A DNA stretch of 64,000 bases, taken from contig CM035413.1 in NCBI GenBank assembly GCA_020310875.1, positions 168,441,496-168,505,495 on the forward strand. The letters are read 5' to 3'. The stretch is from Ceratopteris richardii. Its lineage: Eukaryota > Streptophyta > Polypodiopsida > Polypodiales > Pteridaceae. Under the pieces are notes generated by a model, which was not told the origin of the DNA, made no database searches, and saw only the letters and a program-made list of their open reading frames with translations. Both the position numbers and the translations under genes were made by a program. Below are positions 23,700 through 33,565 of this stretch, in pieces. Positions within the stretch are counted from its first letter, which is position 1. Each line of letters starts with the position of its first letter.

Positions 23700-24920
23700 G
23701 CTGCTAAGATCAAAGAAGAGATAGATAGACTGGTCGAAGCCGGATTTATCTATGAAATTGAGCACACTGAATGGGTATCCCCCATCGTAGTGGTGCCCAA
23801 GAAGAATGGCAAGTTGCGTGTATGTATTAACTTGAAAAAGGTTAATGCGGCCACAATTCGGGATAACTATCCGCTTCCTATCACAGAACATCTCTTAGAA
23901 AGAGTGGCAGGCAAGGAAGTGTACAGCTTCCTTGATGGATTTTCGGGTTACAATCAAGTAGCCATAGCTCCAGAGGATCAGCATAAGACAGCATTTGCCA
24001 CAGAATGGGGCATTTTTGCCTTTAGAGTAATGCCATTTGGGCTTACCAATGCACCAGCTACCTTCCAGAGGCTGATGTGCCATGTGTTTAAGGAGTTCCT
24101 GAGGAAGAGTTTAGAAGTCTATGTTGATGATCTTTGTGCTCATTCCAATATTAGACAAACCCATATTCCTGAACTCAGACAAATCTTTGACAAATGTAGA
24201 GAATATCAAGTCTGCCTGAACCCAGAAAAGTGCGTTTTTATGGTCAGGCAAGGCAAGATTCTAGGACACATAGTGTCAAAGAATGGCATATCTACCGATG
24301 AAGAAAAAGTGAGAGCCATAGCAGAGCTACCTAGGCCAAAGAATGTCAAGGAAGTACAAGCTTTCATGGGGCACTGTGGTTATTACCGACGATTTATACA
24401 CATGTATGCTGTCATTGCAAAGCCCATGTACGGACTTCTGACAAACTTTGAGTGGACGGATGAATGTGAGAATTCCTTCCAGGAGCTTAAACGAAGATTA
24501 TGTTCAGCACCAATCTTGACCACACCAGATTGGAATAAGCCATTCCATGTTCACGTGGATGCATCCAATTATGCTATTGGATGTGTGCTTGCACAACCTA
24601 CTGGTGAAGGTAATATGGATCTTCCAATTGCCTATGCCAGTAGACAGTTGAATGCGGCTGAAAGGAATTACACCACTACAGAGCGAGAAGGCTTAGGCAT
24701 GGTATATGCAGTTAAGAAATTTAGACACTATTTGCTTGCAAATAAGTTTAAATTTTTTACGGATCATCAAGCTTTGTTATACCTCGTAAACAAGCCATGC
24801 AATACAGGAAGATTAGTGAGATGGTTTCTCTTGCTCATGGAATATGACTTTGAAGTTGTGGTAAGGAAAGGTAGGACTCATTTGAGAGCTGATCATCTTT
24901 CTAGGCTCACATCTGGAGAA
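23700..24920 (+). CDS. Gypsy-2 reverse transcriptase and RNase H
   Basis: RT: WVSPIVVVPKKNGKLRVCI, FLDGFSGYNQ, MPFGLTNAPATFQ and the catalytic VYVDD box at about 24117-24131. RNase H: HVDASNYAIG (first Asp), TTERE (Glu), FTDHQALLY (Asp) and ADHLSR (last Asp), all four acidic positions present. Gypsy-type order and spacing. No second (archaeal-type) RNase H is seen. Confidence 0.92.
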
Positions 24921-25079
24921 GCCCCACAAGGAGTATCAGATGACCTTCCTGATGCTTACTTGTTTAATTTGGAAGTGGTGCCGCAGTGGGCTAAGCCATT
25001 GGTGCCAGTATTGACATACAGGCCTAATCATCCAGTGGTAAACACACGGAATAGAGAGGTAGTTAAAGCCCAAAAGTAC

Positions 25080-26150
25080 CACATCATGGCAGGAAGCATG
25101 TACAAGCACACAGATCAAGGGATCTTGGCTTGTTGCGTAGAAGAGGATGAGTACGCTAAATGGTTGCAATTAGCACATGTAGGTGCACTAGAGCAACACC
25201 ATTCAAAGCAACGAACTTTACAAACCCTAAAGAGACTCGGAGTACATTGGCCAACTATGGAAGCTGATGTCCAAAAGTTGTGCAAGGAGTGCCCAATCTG
25301 CTGCACTAAACCACCTGTGGAACACGCCACTCTGTATCAAGTATCCATTGTGCCAGATTGGAGCGAACCTCTGGTATCCTTCCTAAGGACAAACACATTC
25401 CCTCCAGACATGACTCTGGCTAGGAAAAGGAGTTTAGAACAAGAAGCCCTGGATTACTCACTCATTGGTGGTAATCTATACAAACGCGGTAAAGATGGTT
25501 ACCTGAGACTGTGTGTCCATGAGAGTGAATATCTTAAGATCTTGGAAACTGCTCACCAAGGTGTAGCAGGAGGACACTTTGGACCAGATCGGGTGATCAA
25601 GGCAATACTATTTGCGGGCTTCTGGTGGCCTACCCTTCACATGGATGCACATACCTATGTGAAACGGTGTGATGTCTGTCAGAGGACTCAATATCCTATA
25701 CGCAAAGATGAGATGCCACTGAAACCTATGATGGGTGGACGTGCATTCTCTAAGTGGGGAATAGACTTCGTAGGTCCTATTAATCCCCCAGCTAAGGGTT
25801 CTCATGCAGAATACATCATTGTGGCAATAGATTATCTCACCAAGTGGGTGGAGGTAAAAGCTACGACAAAGAATGACGCTCAGACAACTGCTAAATTCTT
25901 GTTTGAGAACGTATTCACAAGATATGGGCTACCTATAGAGCTTGTAAGTGATAGAGGCACTCATTTCTTGAACGAAGTGATTGAAAATCTACTCCAAGAA
26001 TTCTTGGTGATACACAAGAAGTCTGCCCCCTATCACCCTCAAGCTAATGGACAAGCTGAGAGCACTAATAAGATCTTATGCAATGTACTGACGAAATTAG
26101 TGAACACTAAACGCTCTGATTGGGACAAACAGCTACATCACGCTGTTTAG
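25080..26150 (+). CDS. Gypsy-2 integrase with two tandem H2C2 zinc modules
   Basis: Module 1: His codons at 25176 and 25197 and Cys codons at 25290 and 25299. Module 2: His at 25554 and 25575 and Cys at 25668 and 25677. Both have H-x6-H, 30 residues, C-x2-C, and each is preceded by a similar strand-forming stretch (MYKHTDQGILACCVEEDEY versus LYKRGKDGYLRLCVHESEY). The offset is exactly 126 residues. The DDE core follows: D at 25764 (WGIDFVG), D at 25950 (SDRGTHF), E at 26058 (ANGQAES), a D,D35E arrangement. The second module sits in the normal place next to the core, so the first is the additional one. Confidence 0.9.
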   Translation, partial: HIMAGSMYKHTDQGILACCVEEDEYAKWLQLAHVGALEQHHSKQRTLQTLKRLGVHWPTMEADVQKLCKECPICCTKPPVEHATLYQVSIVPDWSEPLVSFLRTNTFPPDMTLARKRSLEQEALDYSLIGGNLYKRGKDGYLRLCVHESEYLKILETAHQGVAGGHFGPDRVIKAILFAGFWWPTLHMDAHTYVKRCDVCQRTQYPIRKDEMPLKPMMGGRAFSKWGIDFVGPINPPAKGSHAEYIIVAIDYLTKWVEVKATTKNDAQTTAKFLFENVFTRYGLPIELVSDRGTHFLNEVIENLLQEFLVIHKKSAPYHPQANGQAESTNKILCNVLTKLVNTKRSDWDKQLHHAV

Positions 26151-26171
26151 GCATATCGAGTTGCCTACAAA

Positions 26172-26640
26172 ATGGTACTCCAAGCCACCCCCTTTCACAT
26201 GGTATTTGGCCAAAACGTAGTGCTACCCTTGGACTTCTTAATACCTACATTGAGAATAGCACAAGAGCACGAATGGACAGGTCATGAGCTCTCCTCTAGG
26301 ATCTTTGACCTTGAACGATTAGGAGAAACAAGACTGAGAGCCGCTGCAGGAATATATGCAGCCAAGAAGAGACAAAAGGCATACTTTGATGCCCATGTGA
26401 AGGATAAGGGTTTGAAAGCAGGAGATCTACTTTTAGTCTATACACTAAAACAACACGCAAGGAAGCTAGAAAAGAGAGGCTACGGACCTATGATTATCAA
26501 TAGGATTTCCACGAGTGGAGCAGTACAACTAGCCACATTAGAGGGTGATGTTCTCCCAAACTATATTAGCGGTTGCAGAGTCAAGTTGTATCAGGAACCC
26601 CTCACGGAGGAAATGCTCAGTCGACTCAACACTGCTAAGA
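26172..26640 (+). CDS. Gypsy-2 integrase C-terminal part
   Basis: After the core: TPFHMVFGQNVVLPLDF, then a helix and a GPY/F-like module (RGYGPMIINRISTSGAVQLA, then RVKLYQEPL). No chromodomain recognised. A Lys/Glu/Arg-rich helix (about 26630-26740) links it to the following protease-like domain. Confidence 0.75.
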
Positions 26641-26809
26641 AACGCAAAGAGGAAGAAAAGCGAGTTCGAGAAGAAGCTCAAGCAGAAGCTTTAGAACGCA
26701 TCAGAAGGATGAAGTTACGAAGGCAAGGTAGAGATCAGCCTAGAGCGAATGACTATGCAGATCAAGGATATCCTATGGCCATGTGTGAAGTTGCAGGAAC
26801 AAGCTCGCA

Positions 26810-27200
26810 TAGGATAATTGATAGACGTCCTTTCATAACCTTAGATATAGGACGAGGAAAGAGTGCAAGGACCGTAAGAGCCTTGATTGACTCAGGTGCA
26901 GCCACTAGTGCTGTTAGAATGTCTTACTGTCAAGAGTTACAGTTAACTGTCAATCCGGTGGAAGCATATCTCATAGGATTGGGAGGCGTGGAAACCCCTT
27001 GCATGGGCGAGGTGGAACTTCCCCTCTACATTCATGATGAGGAAATGACTGTTAAAGTACTGGTGTGTCAAGATGAGGATCTCACTGAACCTCTTGTCTT
27101 GGGTCAAGATTGGATCTATGACCAAGCAGTCAATTTAAACCTAAGAAGTGGACTTCTCCAGGTTTGGGTCAATCATAGTCGAGTTACAGTAGAATTAGAC
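26810..27200 (+). CDS. Gypsy-2 second retropepsin-like domain, downstream of integrase
   Basis: Open frame with FITLDIGRGKSARTVRALID, then SGAATSAVRMSYCQEL; the D-S-G-A motif begins at 26889. A conserved Gly-rich turn (LIGLGGVETPCMG) follows, and LVLGQDWIYD at about 27096-27125 takes the place of the I-L-G-x-D-W/F strand. Length about 125 residues, normal for a retropepsin monomer. Its sequence differs from the canonical domain at 22370. After it comes a basic tail with repeated IWVPKKSMK / IWVPKACLR / KWVPKRPHF motifs (27600-27910). Confidence 0.8.
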
Positions 27201-27559
27201 AATGGAGCACTCAAGGAACTAGGAAAGGCACAGACTCCTGGTCCTTCCAGGGGTACACATGAAGATGACCATGTTGTTCTTGTCCAAAACCATGTGTTGC
27301 AGAGGAATGATATTCGCAAAAAAGGAGTCAGGGATGCAACGGAACTCCCTTCTTTTCCAAAGGCCAGAAGGAGGCAGCAACCCAAGGTGGATCAAAGGCA
27401 GAAGAAGCAGAGTACTACCTATGTCCGAGATCAAAAGTACCTGCGCAGCAGAATGTCCCAGAAAGTAAACCATGTGTGGGTGCGGAAAGGCGAACAAACG
27501 GTTGCACCACCGCCAACTACACGGGCTAAGTCTCTCATTAATAACCAACAAAACGACAT

Positions 27560-27944
27560 TAATAAGAAGTTTTGCAGAAATTCTCCTGCTAACGTGAAAT
27601 CTATTTGGGTGCCCAAGAAGTCGATGAAGGCTAGCCCACAATCAAGACAAATTTGGGTGCCTAAGGCTTGCTTGCGGGCGCAAGTAGCTACGCCGAGGCC
27701 ACGCCCTATACAGCATAACCCATCTACTCGTACAACCAGTATTCACTCGTTCTCAACACTCAGGAACACACCAAGGCCCATGAGCATGCATATAATCAAT
27801 TGTAAATGGGTCCCTAAAAGGCCTCATTTTCAAACCCAGATACCGATAAAGCTCTCTAGAGTCTCTACGAAACCAAAAACAAAGCCCATCCACTACAATT
27901 GGCAGCCTAAGACCTGTAATAAACCCCCCGACCCCAATTTGTAA
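27560..27944 (+). CDS. Gypsy-2 basic tail with W-V-P-K repeats
   Basis: C-terminal extension after the second protease-like domain. It holds four copies of [ICR]-[WK]-V-[PR]-K (VWVRKGE, IWVPKKS, IWVPKAC, KWVPKRP) in a Lys/Arg/Ser-rich context, plus a final NWQPK. Gypsy-1 has the same motifs at about 640-1080. Function unknown; nucleic-acid binding is a guess from charge. Confidence 0.6.
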
Positions 27945-28150
27945 ATTCATCCCCACTTACTAACTTCATTAGTCTCCTAGGACTACCCAAGCATTAACTA
28001 CACACACGTGCACCGAACACTTACTAACCCATTATTCGCTCCCGACCCTCATGTTAATATTGTGATGGGAACAACAACGGTCCTCCCCTGTCCTGTACAA
28101 TATTAACACATGGTTGTATATTCTCACAGAGACAGGCAGCAAGAGATAAA
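27945..28150 (+). other. Short non-coding spacer before the Gypsy-2 extra coding region
   Basis: AT-rich, with CTCATGTTAATATTGTGATG-like and CAATATTAACACATG segments that form an imperfect inverted repeat. Gypsy-1 has the matching spacer at about 1125-1330 (TTAATGTTGTAA...ACAATGTTAAC). It could host a splice acceptor or second promoter; nothing decides this. Confidence 0.5.
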
Positions 28151-31100
28151 ATGGCAGATACGGTTGGAACTAGCTCCCAGGCCGGCACCAGCCCCCAAGT
28201 GGTGGATATCGAAAGCCTTCCAGTCGAGGAGGAATTAACGGAAAGACCAGTGGCATTACGAGCATTGCATGCCATACCAATCCAGAATCCTCCACAGGGT
28301 CACACCATGCCGGTGGGCAAAACCTCACACTGGTTCAGTGACGTTGCTGGACCCCTGGGTGAAGGCACATACATGTGGGAGTCCGAGGTAGAGTTCAATG
28401 GACGTTGGGGCAGATACCATTTCTTTACGAGGGAATTTGAAAAGCTGCAGAATAATGAAGGCTTGAAGTCGATATGGAAGAAGGCTAGGCTTTACGATTA
28501 CTTCAAGTTCCAACTACCAAAGCCGGATTTTCTAAGGTGCTCATACTTAATTAGTACCCTCACTCCCAGCAAAGACAAGAAAGGATACAGTTCCTTTGTG
28601 CTCCCATCACTCACAAGGGGCAACGAGCTGAAGCATTTCCGCTTGACTATCAACTTGGTGAGAGAAGCACTCGACATGAGAGGTATGCACATCCCGACAG
28701 AGAAAGAGACTATGGTTCCAGACAATATGAAGAACAGGAATCTGACGAAGTTGAAGGACATGGTTGCGATGACACCTACGATTGCCATCCACTTACGCAT
28801 GGTCATGCAACATTTCGCCTTCCCCGCGCAGGAGAGGTTCACAATGCCTCCCAAAAAGATCTGGTTTAGCCTCTACCTGGCGGATGTTTTTGAGTTAACC
28901 ATCAATATGCCCCACTGGATTATCGACCAGATTCATATGGCTCATCAGAGATGGTATAAGAAGCAAAAATCTGTGCTGTATGGTTGCTGTGCACTTACAA
29001 GGATTGTATACAGATGTCTCGCATATGATGTACCGGTGTAGAGGGCTCTGATCTGGTCCAGAGCACAGGAATTTCAACGCAGATTGTCAGCTGTAGGGCC
29101 TCCCTCAAAGAAGATGAGAGGCGCCGTCCAGATGCCTTGTGCACAAGCTCGCGGTGCAACCCTGACGCCTGAGACAACCCCAAGACTTCCCCGACGAGTG
29201 CAACCATTTACTATCAGGTTACCTAGGCACAGCACAGATGGCCCTAATCTTGTGTTTCCACCAGTACCGACTGATCTGGAATTCCCGCATGGATTCACTC
29301 TGGAGGATCTAACGGACGAAGAAGTTGCAAGAATCATAGATGCTGTAAATGCGAAAGTTGAAGAAGAGCAAGCCGGTGGACAGCAAACTGCCCCAGACCA
29401 AGCCCAGCCCAGCCAACCGGACGTAGGCAATGTGGACGATGAAGAAGAAGCTCATGAGGAGGCACAGGGTGGACAATCAGAAGCAGAAGAACAAGAGTAT
29501 GACCAAGAAGCCCTACAAGTACTGGAAGGTACCCCCGCCTATACTAACGCATTAAAGAAGCTCTACGATACGATGAACCGAGTCCAAGAGCAACACAGGC
29601 TATCATTAGCTGCAGGTAAAGCCCTCATGAACCAGATTCTGGAGGAGGAAGGCGTGGACGAGCAATACCGTGCCACCCTGGAAAGGATATCAGATGCTTT
29701 GGGAGTACCTGAAACGGTGCACACTGCACTAGCGCAATCACGAAGGACAGAGAAAAGATATGGAAGACGCCCCCCACGAACAGGAAAACGAATGAATGTA
29801 TTAGGTTCAGGACCACAAGGCACCCCCACAACCACTAGCACAGCACACACTGTTCACGACACCGAGGAAGCCCACACATCGAGTGCACCTCCATCACCTC
29901 CCTTGCCACCTTCTCCCCCACATCCACCCCATTCACCTTCCTCTACCATGGTAACCTCTACTGTCACCACCTCCGAACCCACTACACACACCGACGCACA
30001 AACCATCAGTCAACCCACATACTCTATTTCCACTGAACACATGAGTCTAACCACAGACACGGTAAACCCCACTACCTCCATCACACTTCCTGGGAGTTCA
30101 CAATTACACACCTCTCTATACACGTTCACAACTCTCACTGCAACCACAATCCCCATGTTCACAGTCACTCCCATCACTGCCTCCACTTTTGAATCCATGG
30201 AGGTATCACCCACATCTGCACCTCTCCCACCCCCCATTTACCCACAATCTCCCATTCCCCCACCTCCCCCCTCACCCTTCTCCAGCACTGCATCCACAAT
30301 TCCCTTTCCCTTTCCCTTCCCCGCTGCATTCAACACCATTTCTCCCACCATTCCTTTTAATAATGTATGTAATAATATGTATCAATGCATGTCCCAACTT
30401 CAGCAACACTACCAACACCTTGACAACCAACATACAAGGCTCTTCCGAAGCCACGAAGATCTCCAAGCACGATGTAAGGATCTTGAAGAGCAGAAGAAGC
30501 TACTACAACAGCAGCACGTGACATTACAAGAGCAATACGCACAATTAGAAGCCAACCCACCCCAAGCAGATGATGAAGAACGACGACACATGGACGAGCT
30601 GCTACATTCTCAGATCACGGAAAACCTGAAGCTTCGACGGAACTTGGGCCTCCTCCGCAAGCATATGTCTACAGCGCTAGAGGAGAATAAAAGATTACAG
30701 AAACAGAACGAAGAAAATCTGGAGGCGGCCATGGAGGGTTCCCCACAGGAAATTGACCCAGAGCGATTCAAGGCCATTCCCTCTGAGAATATGAAGGTGG
30801 TGTTAGAAACTCATGCAGATCTAATGGAGGCCCATGCCGCTTTAGAAAAAGAGAGAGATGAGTTACGAAGACAGTTGGCCACCCGACAGACAGAACCCAG
30901 CCAGAGCACAATCGCAGAAGATACAACTGAAGAGGTCACTAAACTCCGCGCAGAACTCGAGGAATTACGCAGCAAGGTCATGCAATACGAGCGTCAGCCC
31001 TCCCCTCTGGTAGAGCCCGAGCCTGACGATCTTGTGCCAATTGAAGTGGAAGAAACATTCGAGGATCCCTATGTCCCGATGCCAACACCCGGAGGTAAGC

Positions 31101-32068
31101 GCACAGAACAGGGCATGGACACAATTGAAATTGAGGCACCTGAATGGATGCAAAAGTTAGAGAAAGTAGCCACGACGCATGATGACAGGGTAGCAGTCCA
31201 AATCGCATTGATGTCAAAATTGGAGGAGGTTGTAATAAAATCCGATTATTTTAAGAATCTCTCACACCATAGGTGGATCGGCCCATCGGACGACCTGTAT
31301 GTTCCTTTGTGTGTGCTAATGGCAGATTATAATGCGGAGATCAAGCACCACACCTCAAGGGAACCAACCTCTGCCACACAATTTGCACCTGACGACATCC
31401 CCGAAAGCGCCAAGCAGGGACATATTCGCCAACCCACGTGGAGAATTCGGCTGCTGGAAACATACCCGGAAATGGTAAGAACATGGAACAACATGCCATT
31501 GTACATCAAATATAACCCATGTTATTGCCCTGTATTTCGAAGGAGATCCTGGCCGGAGTACACACAAACAGTGCTGACGATTAAAGGATGTGAGAAGTGG
31601 CTTAATTATGTGTACTTCGCACCCCCTAAGGGTCCACCTACTATTGGATATATGATTTCGACGATTCGACATTGGGGGGTCCGTTTCAAGAATGTACCTG
31701 ATGTCATGACTCAGATGTGCCTGAAGATTTTCGAACTTATGCTGGTCACCTTCAGGACCTTCAAAAATGTCAAGGAACCACATCTCTCAGCACTAGGATT
31801 TAATGAAGGTAACCAGGACCTTGTATACGACATGAGCACAACCCCATCGATTAATGTTGTGTATGCATGGCACGCTCGCATCAAATATCTACCGGCCTGC
31901 TTCAAACAAACGTTTGAAGAGATGTTTGTCACGGGATTCTGGGAATATCACTCCGAGATATTCATTCCCAGACCATCCCATCTCTTGCAGTTGTTTGCAG
32001 TGGAACAAGCTCTACATTCCGAAAAGCTACGTATACCACATCCAGAGGTTCCCGGGCCGGTAGACTGA
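28151..32068 (+). CDS. Gypsy-2 extra 3' coding region, unknown function
   Basis: Begins MADTVGTSSQAGTS and runs about 1,300 codons toward the right LTR with little interruption. The N-terminal ~300 residues form a compact, conserved part (WFSDVAGPLGEGTYMW, MVMQHFAFPAQE, IWFSLYLAD, WIIDQIHMAHQ). Its helical tone recalls the plant-transposon domain of some Athila-type elements, a weak impression only. An acidic region, a ~170-residue Pro/Ser/Thr-rich spacer and a strong coiled coil (about 30380-30980) follow. A second conserved globular part (PEWMQKLEKVATTHDD, HHRWIGPSDD, FIPRPSHLLQLF, PHPEVPGPVD) ends it. I see no signal peptide and no membrane segment, so it does not look like an envelope protein. 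Confidence 0.75.
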
Positions 32069-32192
32069 GATGCTCTTCTGACAGATTTGGCCAAAGGGTT
32101 GAGAATTGCTGAACATCACTTAGCACAGGATGTCGTCGAGTCCTACATTCATAAACCCCCACAACAAGGGTCTGTCAGGGATGACAGACGCG

Positions 32193-32205
32193 AGAGAGAG
32201 GGGGG
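32193..32205 (+). promoter_or_regulatory. Polypurine tract of Gypsy-2
   Basis: GAGAGAGAGGGGG immediately before the TG of the right LTR. Gypsy-1 has the same arrangement before 4479. Confidence 0.8.
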
Positions 32206-32826
32206 TGTTAGCAGCAGACAAGGGAGTCAACGAAGATCTGGCAAATAGGCCAGTAATTTTCCTCATGAAGAAGCAAGTACGAGCACTCACGCAGATCTAG
32301 CACTGAGGCAACCTTTAAATTTTCAAATCCTTTACACCCATTCAAAGTGATTTTCATCACTAAACACCATTGTAAATACCAATTCATCTTTTTGTAGCTC
32401 CATTTTGTGCAAGCCAAGGAGTCCTTGAGCTTGAGGAGCTTTAGAAGTATCTACCTGCCAATTTTCGTATTTTTTAGATATCGTTTGAGCCCTCAAATAA
32501 GCCCTGGAACCTAGTTTTTAACTAGGCCGGACACTAGGTCTGGACAGGGCCAAAACTTAGCCAAAAACTATAAAAAGAGCTAGAGAGCTCATTTTTGAGG
32601 CAGATTGTAATTGAAACAAACTTGTAAGAGCTTTTGAAAGTAATCTAAGAACTCCATTGATTCTCCCTCTTTGTCTTGCCGTGTGTGCGCGTGTGTGTGT
32701 ATGTGTGTGCATGCTAGTGTGCTTCTCACTCACGCACTTGTGCCGCCACTTGCTCGAGGTCTTCATACCATCCTCACGTCTTCCCGGATTGACATTAAAG
32801 GAGGTGCTACTCATCACTGAGCTACA
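32206..32826 (+). repeat. 3' LTR of Gypsy-2
   Basis: 621 bp, more than 99% like the left copy. TATAAAA at 32569-32575. Followed by the GTCTC target duplication. Confidence 0.93.
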
Positions 32827-33533
32827 GTCTCCTCTTCATCTTCTTCCTTCTTCTTTCCTTTTAGCTTCTTGTCCTTCTTATCTGCATATAGAGCACTAGT
32901 TGAATTACCATGATAGGAGTTACCTTCCTTTATGCTATTGTTGTCTTCTTGATTGAAGAGTTGTCCAAGAAATATGTTGGTCTGGAGTCTGCACATCCAC
33001 GATGAAATAGCTGTGGTGAAAGCTTGCCATTGTTTGTCACTTCTAATCACATTGAGAATTCTCCTCATGATGGTCTCTTCTTCAATGAGCTCTGCATTGG
33101 ATGCTAACTGATCCACAACCTCCTTGACCGTCATAACAAACTCTGTGATAGTTTGTTTAGGTGTCTTCTTCATCTCGTTGAACTCATTCCAAAGATGATT
33201 CTTTCTTGCTTTAGTACTACCAAAAAAGAAAGTCTCTAGGGCATCCCAAGTCTCTTGAGATGTCTTGCATCCTCTAATATGTGGTAATAGAAAGTCAGAG
33301 ATAGAGTTTAGTATGTACGAACTTTCTTGAGCATCCCTTTCGCACCAAAGTGTGAGCTTATCTATCTCCTCTTATAAAGGTCCTCCTTTGGATCTTGGAA
33401 TAGGCATAGCTTCATCACCCGCTACAATTCCATAAAGATTTCTACCTTGCAAATAGGCCACCATTCTGATTTTCCAAGCCACATAGTTGTGTCGATCAAG
33501 CTTCTCAATTATTGAGGGAAAGCCGCCACCCAT
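32827..33533 (-). pseudogene. Copia-3 gag, first half
   Basis: MGGGFPSIIEKLDRHNYVAW, then KIRMVAYLQGRNLYG, SKARKNHLWNEFNEMK-like sequence, VVDQLASNAELIEEETIMR and a Lys/Glu-rich tail: a UBN2-type Copia gag. Fossil. Confidence 0.78.
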
Positions 33534-33565
33534 TTTGATCTAGCTCTTATACCACTAAAAGAACT

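Larger units (their letters stand above)
15989..32826 (+). mobile_element. Gypsy-2: 16.8-kb Ty3/Gypsy element with extra domains, nearly whole
   Basis: LTRs at 15989-16604 and 32206-32826 (TGTTAGCAGC...GAGCTACA), flanked on both sides by GTCTC, a perfect 5-bp target duplication inside Copia-3 gag. An Asp-tRNA-type primer site follows the left LTR and a polypurine tract precedes the right LTR. Order: long leader with palindromic array, gag, protease, RT, RNase H, duplicated H2C2 zinc module, integrase core, second retropepsin-like domain, and a ~3.9-kb extra coding region. The LTRs differ by five substitutions and one 5-bp length change (about 0.8%), so the insertion is recent. It looks nearly whole with about five interruptions, some of which may be natural reading-frame boundaries. 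The primer type recalls the Athila group; the lineage is an inference. Confidence 0.92.

Noticed and set aside
25092-25305. Module 1 as an assembly duplication of the integrase region
   Set aside because: The two modules differ at most residues apart from ligands and structural positions, so they are not a recent or artefactual copy.
18862-31932. Long antisense reading frames across Gypsy-2
   Set aside because: They mirror the codon bias of the plus-strand genes and show no family motifs.
28151-32068. Envelope gene of an errantivirus- or SIRE-like element
   Set aside because: Position fits, but no signal peptide, transmembrane helix or Cys-rich ectodomain can be seen.
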